64,000 nucleotides of DNA, taken from contig JADJVL010000014.1 in assembly GCA_016710635.1 (NCBI GenBank), positions 62,001 to 126,000 on the forward strand, written 5' to 3'. The notes beneath the pieces are model-generated. The model searched no databases. It had not been told where the DNA came from and saw only the letters and a program-made list of their open reading frames with translations. This document shows, one piece after another, positions 34,019 to 43,400 of this stretch. Numbering within the stretch: position 1 is the stretch's first letter; every line of letters starts with the position of its first letter. The stretch is from Holophagaceae bacterium (GTDB taxonomy: Bacteria; Acidobacteriota; Holophagae; Holophagales; Holophagaceae). The translations under genes and the position numbers were made by a program.

Positions 34019-36061
34019 ATGCGCACCCTGCTCCGCGTCCTCCCCGCCATCCTCGTGGCCGCCCCGGCCTTCGCCGGCCGGCCCTTCCAGATCGAGGACC
34101 TCTTCAAGGTCAAGCGGGTGGCGGACCCGCAGGTGTCCTCGAAGGGCGACGCCGCCTGGCAGGTCGGCACCGTGGACATGGCCGCCAACCGGGCCGTGCC
34201 GAAGCTCTGGCTGAAGCGGAAGGGCGAGGCCCCCGCCCAGCTCGACCTTGGCGCCGGCGGCCAGTCCCGGCCGCGCTTCTCCCCGGACGGGACGAAGCTC
34301 GCCTACGCCCAGGGAGGCCAGGTCTGGATCCTTGACCTCGCCAGCGGGGCGAAGCGCCAGGCAACGACGCTGCCCGGAGGCGCCGACAACCACCTCTGGA
34401 GCCCCGACGGCAAGTGGCTGGCGGTGTCCTCGGCCACGGTGCCCTCCGGCGACCTCGCCGCCACCGCGGCGCACCTCAAGGCGGTGGAGGAATCCAAGGT
34501 CAAGGCCCACCACGCCAAGGGCCTCATGTTCCGCCACTGGACCGAGTGGTACGACCCGGCCCTGCGCCAGCACCTCTTCGTGGTGGACGCGAGCAGCGGC
34601 GAAGCCACGGACCTCACCGCCGGCCAGGATTTCGATGTGCCCAACTTCGCCGATGTCGCCGCCGGGGACGAGATGGACTGGGCGCCGGACAGCACGCGGA
34701 TCGCCTTTGGCGCCCACGTGGACAAGGCGAAGGCCGTCAGCACCAACGGCGAGCTCTTCGAGGTAACCCTCGCCGACCGGAAGCTTCGGAAGCTCACCAC
34801 GAATCCGGCCATGGACACGACGCCCCGCTACTCGCCGGATGGAAAGCATCTGGCCTACCGCGCCCAGGCCCGGCCCGGCTTCGAGGCCGACCGCTGGGAA
34901 CTGCAGGTGCTGGACCGCGCCAGCGGAAAGATCGTGCGCAGCACGAAGGGCTTCGACGGCAGCGTCGGAAATTTCGACTGGGAACGGGACGGGATCCTCT
35001 TCGCGTCGGAGGCCAAGGGGCAGACGGAGCTGTTCCGGTTCGAAAGCGCCAAGTCCCTCGTTGATGCCTGGACCGTTTCCAAACCCCTGACCCGGAACAT
35101 GCATGTCGAGAATTTCGCCTTCCTGGGGGAGGGCAAGGTCCTCGTCCAGCACAGCGACACCGCGACCCCGCCGGACCTTTATGAAATCGAGTTGAAGTCC
35201 GGCCAGGCCACCCGCGCCACGGACCACAATGCGGCCCTCGCGAAGGAACTGGGCCTGAACCGGGCCGAATCGCTCTGGTTCAAGGGCCCCGCCGGGAAGA
35301 ACCGCAAGTCCCGGGACGTGCACGCCTGGATCGTGAAGCCCGAAGGCTTTGATCCGGCGAAGCAGTACCCCGTGGCCTTCCTCGTCCACGGCGGACCCCA
35401 GGGCGCCTGGGCCGACGCCTGGAGCAACCGGTGGAATCCCCAGGCCTGGGCGGGCCGCGGCTACCTGGTGGTGATGGTGAATCCCACGGGCTCCACCGGC
35501 TACGGCCAGGCCTACACCGATGCCATCAGCAAGGACTGGAACGGCGTGGTGATGAAGGAACTCACCGGTGGCCTGGACGCGGCCCTGAAGAAATTCCCCA
35601 ACGCCGACCCCAAGCGCGTCGTCGCCTGTGGCGCCAGCTACGGCGGCTACGCGGTGAACTGGCTCATGGGCCACCACGCGGACCGCTTCGCGGCCTTCGT
35701 GAGCCATGCGGGGATCTACAACACGGAGAGCATGCAGCTGGCCACGGAGGAGCTCTGGTTCCCGAAGTGGGAGTTCGGCGGCTGGCCCTGGGAAAGCGCC
35801 GCCACCAAGGCGCGCTGGCAGTCCCAGAGCCCGCACAACGGGGCCAAAGGCTTCAAGAAGCCGGCCCTGGTGACCCACGGCGAGCTGGACTACCGCGTCC
35901 CCTACACGGAAGGCATCCAGCTCTTCCAGACCCTGCAGCTCCGCGGCGTGCAGAGCGAGTTCCTCTGCTTCCCCGACGAGGGCCACTGGATCCTCAAGCC
36001 CCAGAACTCGAAGCTCTGGTTCGAGACCGTGCTGGGCTGGTGCGACCGCTGGACGAAGTAG
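34019..36061 (+). CDS. Exported S9-family (prolyl-oligopeptidase-type) peptidase
   Basis: A 680-residue secreted peptidase with a signal peptide (MRTLLRVLPAILVAAPAFA). Residues about 30-400 form a WD40-like beta-propeller with repeated SPDGK motifs (FSPDGTKLAYA, WSPDGKWLAV, YSPDGKHLAY). The C-terminal alpha/beta-hydrolase domain carries the catalytic triad: Ser in GASYGGYAV, Asp in GELDYRVPY and His in DEGHWIL. Propeller plus C-terminal hydrolase is the order of dipeptidyl/acylaminoacyl peptidases. It probably digests peptides in the periplasm or outside, in step with the peptide uptake suggested by the OPT transporter. Confidence 0.95.
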   Translation: MRTLLRVLPAILVAAPAFAGRPFQIEDLFKVKRVADPQVSSKGDAAWQVGTVDMAANRAVPKLWLKRKGEAPAQLDLGAGGQSRPRFSPDGTKLAYAQGGQVWILDLASGAKRQATTLPGGADNHLWSPDGKWLAVSSATVPSGDLAATAAHLKAVEESKVKAHHAKGLMFRHWTEWYDPALRQHLFVVDASSGEATDLTAGQDFDVPNFADVAAGDEMDWAPDSTRIAFGAHVDKAKAVSTNGELFEVTLADRKLRKLTTNPAMDTTPRYSPDGKHLAYRAQARPGFEADRWELQVLDRASGKIVRSTKGFDGSVGNFDWERDGILFASEAKGQTELFRFESAKSLVDAWTVSKPLTRNMHVENFAFLGEGKVLVQHSDTATPPDLYEIELKSGQATRATDHNAALAKELGLNRAESLWFKGPAGKNRKSRDVHAWIVKPEGFDPAKQYPVAFLVHGGPQGAWADAWSNRWNPQAWAGRGYLVVMVNPTGSTGYGQAYTDAISKDWNGVVMKELTGGLDAALKKFPNADPKRVVACGASYGGYAVNWLMGHHADRFAAFVSHAGIYNTESMQLATEELWFPKWEFGGWPWESAATKARWQSQSPHNGAKGFKKPALVTHGELDYRVPYTEGIQLFQTLQLRGVQSEFLCFPDEGHWILKPQNSKLWFETVLGWCDRWTK

Positions 36062-36085
36062 TGTCCAGCCCGGGACCCGTAGCGT

Positions 36086-37609
36086 TCAGCCCAGCTTCGA
36101 CTGCAGGACTTCCATGCCCATGAGGTGCCTCGGGCCGTCCACGCGCTCCACCCAGAGCACGTGGGCGCCGAAGGCGCGGGCCAGGGCCAGCAGGCCTTCC
36201 TTGGCGTCCGCGGGCAGGGCGGCCCGCAGGTCGGGATGGACGGTGAGGCGCACGGTGCTGCCGCGCAGCCTTTCGCCCATGCGGGCCATCTCCCGGTAGA
36301 CCTTCAGCAGGATGGTCTCGGGGCTCGGCACCCGGCCGCTGCCGCCGCAGGCGCCGCAGGAATCCGTCAGCTGCCGGTCCAGGCTGGGGCCCGTGCGCTT
36401 GCGGGTCATCTCCACCAGGCCGAGTTCGGAAAGGCTCTCCGCCCTGGCGTGGTTGCGGTCCCGCCTCAGCTCGTCCTGCAGCCGGGCCAGCACCGCAGCA
36501 CGGTGGGGCTGGTCGATCATGTCGATGAAGTCGATGACCACGATGCCGCCGAGGTTGCGCAGCCGGAGCTGGCGGACGATTTCGGGAATGGCCTCGATGT
36601 TGGTCAGGAAGACCGTCTCCTCCAGATCCTTCTTGCCAACGAACTTGCCGGTGTTGACGTCCACGCTCACCAGGGCTTCGGTCTGGTTGATGACGATGGA
36701 GCCGCCGCGCTTGAGGAAGACCTTGGGCTGGCGGGCCGCGTCGATCTCCTGCTCGAGGCCGAAGGCCTCGAAGATCGGGAGGTCCGAGCTCCAGAACTTC
36801 ACCCGCTCCACCCATTCAGGATGCAGGCGCTCCACGAAGGCCACGACCTCCCGGTAGGCCTCCTCCCGGTCGATCCAGAAGCTGGAGACCTCCTCCCGGA
36901 ACAGGTCCCGGAGGACCTTCTGGAGCAGCCGCGCGTCCTGCCAGGCCAGGTTTGGCGCCCGCAGCGTGCTGGCCCGGCCCTGGGCTTCCTGCCAGAGCTC
37001 CCGGAGGAAGGCGACGTCCTGGACAAGATCCTCGTCCTTCTCGCCGATGGCGGCGGTGCGGACGATGAATCCCTCGCCGGGCCCGGCGTGGGTCCGGATG
37101 AGTTCCCGCAGCCGCTCCCGTTCCACGGGATCGGTGATCTTGCGGCTGATGCCGATGTGCTCGATGCCGGGCATGAACACGAGGAAGCGGCCCGGAAAGC
37201 TGAGGTGCCGGGTGAGGCGGGGGCCCTTGGAGCCGATGGGATCCTTCACCACCTGCACAAGGATCTCGTCGCCCTCCTTCACCGGGGGCAGCACCGGTGG
37301 CGTGGGGGGAAAGTCCAGGACGGCGGTGTGCTCGCCCTCCTCTTCCAGTTCCAGGCCTTCTTCAGCGCTGATCCGGCTGGATTCGGGCTCGTCCACATAG
37401 AGGAAGCCGTCCTTCGCGCCGCCGATGTTGATGAAGGCGCTCTGCATGCCGGGCAGCATCTTCGCGACCCGGCCCTTGTAGATGTCGCCCACTTGGCTGG
37501 CGTGGGTGGTGCGCTCTATGAAGATTTCGCAGATCTGCCCGTTTTCAAGAAGGGCGATCCGCGTCTCCAAGGGGGTCGAATTGACCACCAGGGAACGGCG
37601 GTATTCCAT
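36086..37609 (-). CDS. rng: Ribonuclease G/E family endoribonuclease
   Basis: A 507-residue endoribonuclease. The N-terminal S1-type domain (about 38-130) contains GDIYKGRVAKMLPGMQSAF. The catalytic acidic residues are in VSVDVNTGKF and VVIDFIDMID. The zinc-link region has CGACGGSGRV, the CXXC that joins subunits. There is no long C-terminal scaffold domain, so it resembles RNase G rather than full-length RNase E. It matures 16S rRNA and degrades mRNA. It is the last gene of the minus-strand pan row. Confidence 0.94.
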   Translation of the reverse strand: MEYRRSLVVNSTPLETRIALLENGQICEIFIERTTHASQVGDIYKGRVAKMLPGMQSAFINIGGAKDGFLYVDEPESSRISAEEGLELEEEGEHTAVLDFPPTPPVLPPVKEGDEILVQVVKDPIGSKGPRLTRHLSFPGRFLVFMPGIEHIGISRKITDPVERERLRELIRTHAGPGEGFIVRTAAIGEKDEDLVQDVAFLRELWQEAQGRASTLRAPNLAWQDARLLQKVLRDLFREEVSSFWIDREEAYREVVAFVERLHPEWVERVKFWSSDLPIFEAFGLEQEIDAARQPKVFLKRGGSIVINQTEALVSVDVNTGKFVGKKDLEETVFLTNIEAIPEIVRQLRLRNLGGIVVIDFIDMIDQPHRAAVLARLQDELRRDRNHARAESLSELGLVEMTRKRTGPSLDRQLTDSCGACGGSGRVPSPETILLKVYREMARMGERLRGSTVRLTVHPDLRAALPADAKEGLLALARAFGAHVLWVERVDGPRHLMGMEVLQSKLG

Positions 37610-37727
37610 GGGTTGAACCTCTGTCGAATTCGGCGGAAGACGGGCGTCGGCTTCCCCAGCCGTCCCAGGCCCTGCCAGGCAAGGGACGGTCTATTTTTAC
37701 CGATCTCGGTGACCCTGGGGAAAGTCC

Positions 37728-38123
37728 TTACGCGAAAGCGTCCGCCAGGGCCGGGGTCCGTTCCTGGGCTTCCCGCCGGGTGATCCGGTTCCGTTCGTCC
37801 ACGAAAACCACGCTGGGACGACGCCCGGAGGCCTCTTCCTCGGGCATCCACCCGTAGTTGGCGATGATCACCAGGTCTCCTGATTTCACCAGATGGGCTG
37901 CCGCACCATTGATCCCGACCTCGCCGGAGCCGGGGATGCCGGGGATGACGTAGGTGGACAGGCGGGACCCGTTGGTCACGTCGTAGATGTCGATCTTCTC
38001 GTTTTCCAGGAACCCCGCCGCCTCGATGAGGAGCGGGTCCAGGGTGATGGAGCCGACGTAGTCCAGGTCCGCCCGGGTGACGACGGCGCGGTGGATCTTG
38101 CCCAGCAGGAAGTGGCGCAGCAT
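37728..38123 (-). CDS. panD: Aspartate 1-decarboxylase
   Basis: A 131-residue pyruvoyl enzyme making beta-alanine from aspartate for pantothenate synthesis. The self-cleavage site is Gly24-Ser25 in DYVGSITL; Ser25 becomes the pyruvoyl group. The substrate-binding GAAAHLVKSGDLVIIANYG block is intact. It lies on the same strand as panC and panB, separated from panC by a small PPGLAKK-repeat protein gene. Confidence 0.95.
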   Translation of the reverse strand: MLRHFLLGKIHRAVVTRADLDYVGSITLDPLLIEAAGFLENEKIDIYDVTNGSRLSTYVIPGIPGSGEVGINGAAAHLVKSGDLVIIANYGWMPEEEASGRRPSVVFVDERNRITRREAQERTPALADAFA

Positions 38124-38226
38124 GGTGCCTCCGGTCCAGGCTCAGTTCGAGTCCCGGCCAACGGACAAGGATGCCTATTCCGGGTCCGCCCGGCAAGGGG
38201 CGGGAGGTCACATCTTCCGGACCCGC

Positions 38227-38592
38227 CTAAAAAAGGACCACGTGCAGGCTGACGCTCACCTTGGGGAGCGGGATGGGCGGCGGAGCGGGAGGAAGCTTCA
38301 GGGCGTCCCGGAGCTCCAGGCGGACGGTGGCGTCCAGGCCCTTCTTCAGCTCCCAGCGGCCGTCAATGAGGAACCAGGCCTGGTCCACATGGCGGGGATC
38401 GATGGCGATGCAGGGGCGCTCGGGCACCCGCGGACCGAATTTCTTGGCGAGACCCGGGGGCAGGCCGCCCTTTTTGGCGAGGCCCGGGGGAACCCCGTCC
38501 TTCTTCGCCAGCCCCGGAGGGACCTTGCCCTTTCCGTGGCCATGGCCCTGGGGGAGCAGGGCGGTACCGGCGAAGAGCAGTTCCAGCAGCAT
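38227..38592 (-). CDS. Small exported protein with (V/L)PPGLAKK repeats
   Basis: A 121-residue protein. The N-terminus MLLELLFAGTALLPQGHG looks like a short signal peptide. It is followed by three tandem copies of an 11-residue unit, with cores VPPGLAKKDG, VPPGLAKKGG and LPPGLAKKFG. The C-terminal 60 residues are a small domain (WFLIDGRWELKKG). PPG[LQI]AKK repeats occur in RcnB/CigR-like and similar periplasmic proteins, so an envelope role is likely; the repeat may bind ions or polymer but this is not shown. It sits between panC and panD, 23 bases from panC. Confidence 0.75.
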   Translation of the reverse strand: MLLELLFAGTALLPQGHGHGKGKVPPGLAKKDGVPPGLAKKGGLPPGLAKKFGPRVPERPCIAIDPRHVDQAWFLIDGRWELKKGLDATVRLELRDALKLPPAPPPIPLPKVSVSLHVVLF

Positions 38593-38615
38593 GTCGGCCT
38601 CCGAAGGGGGCGCGT

Positions 38616-39488
38616 TCACCCGTTCCCGAACATCACCCCATCCCCGCTGGGATTCAACAGGATGTTGTCGATGAGCCTCGTCTTGCCCACATAGGCCGCC
38701 ACGCAGACCGCCGCGGGCCGGTCCACGTCCCCGCTGAGGGCGTCCAGGGTGAGCGCGTCCACCAGTTCGCAGTACTGGACCTGGTCCACGAGGTGGAGGG
38801 GGTCGAAGGCGATGGCGGTGAGCATGTCTACGCTGCGTTCGCCATCCTTGAAGGCGGCTTCCATGGCAAAGAGGCCCTGGCTGATGGAGAGGGCGCGGGT
38901 CCGCTCCTGCGGGGAGAGGTAGGCGTTCCGGCTGCTGAGGGCCAGGCCGTCCTTCTCCCGGACGGTCGGCACCACCACCACGTCCACCGGCAGGTTCAGG
39001 TCCCGCACCATGCGCCGGATGACCGCGCACTGCTGGAGGTCCTTCTGCCCGAAAAAGGCGAGGTCGGGCTGGACCATGTTGAAGAACTTGCCCACCACCG
39101 TGGCCACGCCACGGAAGTGGCCGGGCCGGAACCGGCCGCAGAGGGGTTCGGCGATGGGCCCGGGCTCGATGGAGGTCTGGAAATGGCTGGGGTACATCTC
39201 CGAGGCGTCCGGCAGGAACAGCACGTCCACCCCCATCCGCAGACAGAGGCTCTGGTCGCCTTCCAGGTCCCGGGGGTAGGTGGCCAGGTCCTCGCCCGGG
39301 CCGAACTGGGTGGGGTTCACGAAGATGCTCACCACCGTGGCACCGCAGCGCTGGCGGCTGTGCTGGATGAGGGTGGCGTGCCCCTCGTGGAGGAAGCCCA
39401 TGGTGGGGACGAAGCCGAGGCGGTGCCCCTCCTCCCGCAGCGCCTTCAGGGCGATGCGCAGTTCGGCGACGCTTCGGACGACACGCAT
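38616..39488 (-). CDS. panC: Pantoate-beta-alanine ligase (pantothenate synthetase)
   Basis: A 290-residue ATP-dependent enzyme joining pantoate and beta-alanine. The nucleotidyl-transferase HxGH-type motif is MGFLHEGHATL, and the KMSKS-like loop is in ALSSRNAYLS. SIFVNPTQFGPGEDL and FFGQKDLQQ are pantoate/ATP contact blocks. The ATG at 39488 is chosen because it gives the classic N-terminus MRVVRSVAELR. It follows panB by 37 bases. Confidence 0.95.
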   Translation of the reverse strand: MRVVRSVAELRIALKALREEGHRLGFVPTMGFLHEGHATLIQHSRQRCGATVVSIFVNPTQFGPGEDLATYPRDLEGDQSLCLRMGVDVLFLPDASEMYPSHFQTSIEPGPIAEPLCGRFRPGHFRGVATVVGKFFNMVQPDLAFFGQKDLQQCAVIRRMVRDLNLPVDVVVVPTVREKDGLALSSRNAYLSPQERTRALSISQGLFAMEAAFKDGERSVDMLTAIAFDPLHLVDQVQYCELVDALTLDALSGDVDRPAAVCVAAYVGKTRLIDNILLNPSGDGVMFGNG

Positions 39489-39525
39489 GGCTGGGGACGG
39501 GGCTCCTGGGGTCGGCGCCGGATCC

Positions 39526-40419
39526 CTAGGTGCGGGGTTTCCAGGCGTCGAGGGCGGCTTGGGCGGATTCCGGAAGGTTATAGGACTCGGCGGGGCCGGG
39601 GAAGGCCCCGGTGCGCACATCCTCGCTCCACCGCTCCACCGCGGAGCGCAGCAGCCCGAAACCGTTGGCGTACTGGCGGACGAATTTCGGGGAAGGCCCC
39701 GGTACGAGCCCCAGGATGTCGTGGAGGACCAGCACCTGGCCGGAGCAGTGGGGACCGGCGCCGATGCCGATGGTGGGCACGCTGAGGACCTCGGTGACCC
39801 GCTTCGCCAGATCCGCGGGCACGCCCTCCAGCAGGATCGAGAAGCATCCGGCCTCCTGCAGGGCCAGGGCGTCCTCCAGGATCCGGACGGCGGCCTCCCC
39901 GTCCCGGCCCTGGACCTTGAAGCCGCCCATGGCGTGCACACTCTGGGGCGTGAGGCCCAGGTGGCCCATCACCGGGATCTCGGCCTCGACCAGGGCCTTC
40001 ACCACTGGGAGCCGCCGGGCGCCGCCCTCCAGCTTCACCGCGGCGGCCCCCCGCTGGAGGAAGCCCCCCGCATTGCGGATCGCCTCGTCCACGCCGAGGT
40101 GGTAGCTGAGAAAGGGCAGGTCCCCCATGAGCAGGGCCGAGGGTTTCATCCGCGCCACGGCCTCAAGGTGATGGTTCATCATCGCCATGGTCACCGGCAG
40201 GGTGTTCTCGAAGCCCAGGCAGACGTTGCCCACGCTGTCCCCCACCAGGATCACGTCCACTCCGGCCTCGTCCGCGAGCCGGGCGGTGACCGCGTCGTAG
40301 GCGGTGGTCATGGCGATGGGCCGGCCCTCCGCGGCCATCTTCAGCAGCTCGGGGATCGTGACCCGCGGGCGGCGCGGCCGCTCCGAAGCTGCATTCTGGG
40401 CTTCGTTCTGGTGGCTCAT
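39526..40419 (-). CDS. panB: 3-methyl-2-oxobutanoate hydroxymethyltransferase
   Basis: A 297-residue TIM-barrel enzyme making ketopantoate from 2-oxoisovalerate and methylene-tetrahydrofolate. Landmarks are AMTTAYDAVTARLADEAGVD, the Mg-binding LVGDSVGN, and the catalytic Glu in VEAEIPVMGHLGLTPQSV. GAGPHCSGQVLVLHDILG closes the site. The ATG at 40419 overlaps the stop of the large upstream regulator gene (ATGA). panE/ilvC for the next step is not in the window. Confidence 0.95.
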   Translation of the reverse strand: MSHQNEAQNAASERPRRPRVTIPELLKMAAEGRPIAMTTAYDAVTARLADEAGVDVILVGDSVGNVCLGFENTLPVTMAMMNHHLEAVARMKPSALLMGDLPFLSYHLGVDEAIRNAGGFLQRGAAAVKLEGGARRLPVVKALVEAEIPVMGHLGLTPQSVHAMGGFKVQGRDGEAAVRILEDALALQEAGCFSILLEGVPADLAKRVTEVLSVPTIGIGAGPHCSGQVLVLHDILGLVPGPSPKFVRQYANGFGLLRSAVERWSEDVRTGAFPGPAESYNLPESAQAALDAWKPRT

Positions 40420-43400
40420 CAACCCTCGCCCGTGCCCCCCAGCGGTGGAATGGAGGCCTGGGTGGGGGTCCAGTCTGCCAGGGGATCCGCGCGGTCGGGC
40501 AGGATGAAGCGCAGGCCGCAGCTTTCCACGGTGCCCTTGAAGCGGTGCATGTCGGGGCGGCCAAGGAACATGGTCTCCTGGGTCTCAGGGATGCGGGTCC
40601 AGAGTTCCTGGAAACTGGGGAAGGCGTCCTGCAGGCGGGAGCGGGCGCCGAGCTTCTCCCCGCGCTTCACCAGCAGGTCCGCGCCCTGGGCGGAAGCCTC
40701 CAGCACCACCGCGGAGAAGCGCATCTCCCGGGCGGCGGCCAGCGCTTCGCCCCAGGCGTCCAGGGTCTCGAAGGCCACCGCGTCGGAGGCCTCCGCGCAG
40801 CCCAGCAGCAGGGCGTGGGCGCGGTGCCACTCCATTTCGAGCCAGCGGGAGCCGCTGCCTTCCACGAGGCCCTTCAGGGACTCGAGCTGGCTCCAGCATT
40901 CCTCCAGATCCGAGGGGACGCCACTGCGGGCCTGGTTCTCCTGGGCTTCGTGGGCCGCCGACTGCAGGTAGCGCAGGAGGGCGTGACGCTGGCGGAAGAG
41001 CAGCCCCGCGCTGTCGAAGAGGAAAGCCGAGGCCTTGTACAGGCGCACGGCGTCCTTCCAGGCGGACTGGTAGGCGGCGATCTCTGCCTGGAGGAAGGCC
41101 TGCTCCCCCTGTTCCAGGGGACTCACGCCCTGCTTGGAGGCCATGAGGGCCTGGAGCAAGGCGTGCTCCGCCTGCACCGTGTCGCCCAGGGCGGCGAGGG
41201 TGCGGGCCTTCCACACCTTGGTGTGCGTCGTCATGGCCTGGTCGCCCAGGCGCAGGTAGCGCTCCAGGGCCCGGTCCAGGTGGGAGAGGGCGGGGCCGAG
41301 CCACTCCTGGGTGCTGCGGAAGATTCCGAGGGCCAAGTGGCACTGGGCCTGCAAGGAGATGTCGCCCTGAAGCCGCGAGGAGTGCAGGGCCTCCCGTAGG
41401 ACGGTGTGGGCGTTTTCCGGCTGGCCCTGGGCGGCGTAGCTCTGCCCCAGGGCGATGCAGACGCTCACGAGGCCCCGGAAGTCCCGGTCGTGCTCCAGGA
41501 GGCGCTGGGCGGACTGGAGCATGCTGGCGGCGCGCTGGAACTGGCACTGGGCGGCCAGGGCCGTGCCCAGTTCGAGGGCGATGGCCACCTGGTCCTTGTG
41601 CTGCCCCTTGCCGCCGGGGAGCAGTTGAAGCCCTTCCTCCAGGGCGCGCAGCCCCTTGCCGGCGAAGCCCTGGAGCAGGTAGATCTTGCCCAGGGCGAGG
41701 CGCAACCGCGGCTGCTCCGGATGGTTGGGATGCTCGGCCAGGCACTCGAAGGCCGCCTGCGTCGAATCGAAGGCCTGGGGCAGCATGCGCAGGCGGATCT
41801 CCTGCATGGCCCGCTTGCGGTGCAAGCGCGCCTTCTGGAGGCGCATCCCCTCTCCGCCTGGGTCCGGCAGCCCTTCCAGGGACGCGAGGGCGAGCTGCAG
41901 GGCCTCGAGGGCGTGCTGGGAGGGCGGCTGGGCGCCGGAGGCCTGGGTGAACAGCGATCCGCCGGGCAGGCCGGCGGCCCAGGCGTCCGCGAGGAACTCG
42001 TGGAGGCGCGACCGCTGGGCGGGGGAGGGCTTGAGGTCCAGGGCCTGTTCCACCACCCGCTGGGCTTCGAGGGGTTGGGGCGGATCCTGCTCGATGGCGA
42101 GCATGACCTGGGCCAGGGCCGTGGATTCGTCCGAGGCCAGGGACTGGAGGCGGACGGACAGCACGGGCTTGGACACGCTCTCCTGCATGGCGCCGAGGAG
42201 GGCCCGCGCCAGGCGTTTCAGCTCCGCCTGGGGCGTGTGGGAAATGACGAGTTCCCGCAGCTTTGGATCCGGCACCGTCGCCCGGCCCTCCTGGATCTGG
42301 ACCAGCCGGGAGGACGCCACAGCGGACAGGGCCTCCTCGAGGGGCTCGGGGCTCAGGGCCAGGGCCCGCGCCAGGGTGGCGGGCTCCTGGGCCTGGTCGG
42401 AGAGGGCCAGCATCCGCACCATGGCCAGGGACGCGGGGCCAAGGCGTTGCAGCCGCCCCAGCAGGACCTGGTTGACCAGATCCTCGTGGGCTTTCATGGG
42501 CGGACCGATGCGGCCGCTGAAACGCCATTTCCCCTCGCGCCAGGTGAGGCTCCCGTCCTGCTGGGCGAGCTCGAGGAGGCTCTGCAGGAGGCCGGGGTTG
42601 CCCAGGGAGCGGTGGAGGAGTTCGCGCTGGACGGGCTCAGGGACGGCGCCGGAGCCCAGGATCTCCGTCAGCAGGAGCCGGAGGTCCTCGTCCTCGAGGC
42701 GGTTGAGGTGCACCGCGGCCACGGACATGTCCCCCTTGAGGGGCCCGAGGAGGGGCTTGAGGCGCGCGCCTTCGGGCCCGGAGGTCACGCAGAGCAGCCA
42801 GGGGAGGTGGGAGCGCTGGATGAGGTCCCGGAGGAGGGCCACCACGTCCGGACTGGCGTGGCGCAGGCTGGAAAGGTAGATGAGCCGCTGGTGGAGCGTG
42901 TTGGCGAAGTCCATGGCCTCAAGGGCGGCTTTCAGCTCGTCGGGTTCGACCTGGTCCTCGGTCCCCTTGGTCTGCCGTCCCCCGGTGAGGAAGGCGTAGG
43001 ATCCGATCACCCGGCTCAGCCCCCGGGCCACCTGGGGCTTCATGGCGTAGAGGTCCGCCTCGGTGCCCTGGAGCAGGCTCTGCAGGAAGCGGTCGAGGAA
43101 GGCGGCGGGCCCCTCCTCGTGCTGGGGCTCCAGGGCGTGGACCCAGAGCCCATCGGTTTCAGCGGCGGCCACGGACCAGGCCGCCAGGTGCTCCTTCCCG
43201 AGCCCTTCCTCGCCGTGGAGGATGACGATGCGCTCCATGGGAGAGGGCGCGGTGAGGCCGAACATGAGGGATTTGAGGTAGGTGAGTTCCTGGGCCCGGC
43301 CCCGCAGGGCCCGGCCCCGCACGTCGGAAAGGTCCCGGGGCAGTTCCCAGGGCGCGGCCTGGACAATGGCGGGGGCCTCCGGATCGGGCATGGACAGCCA

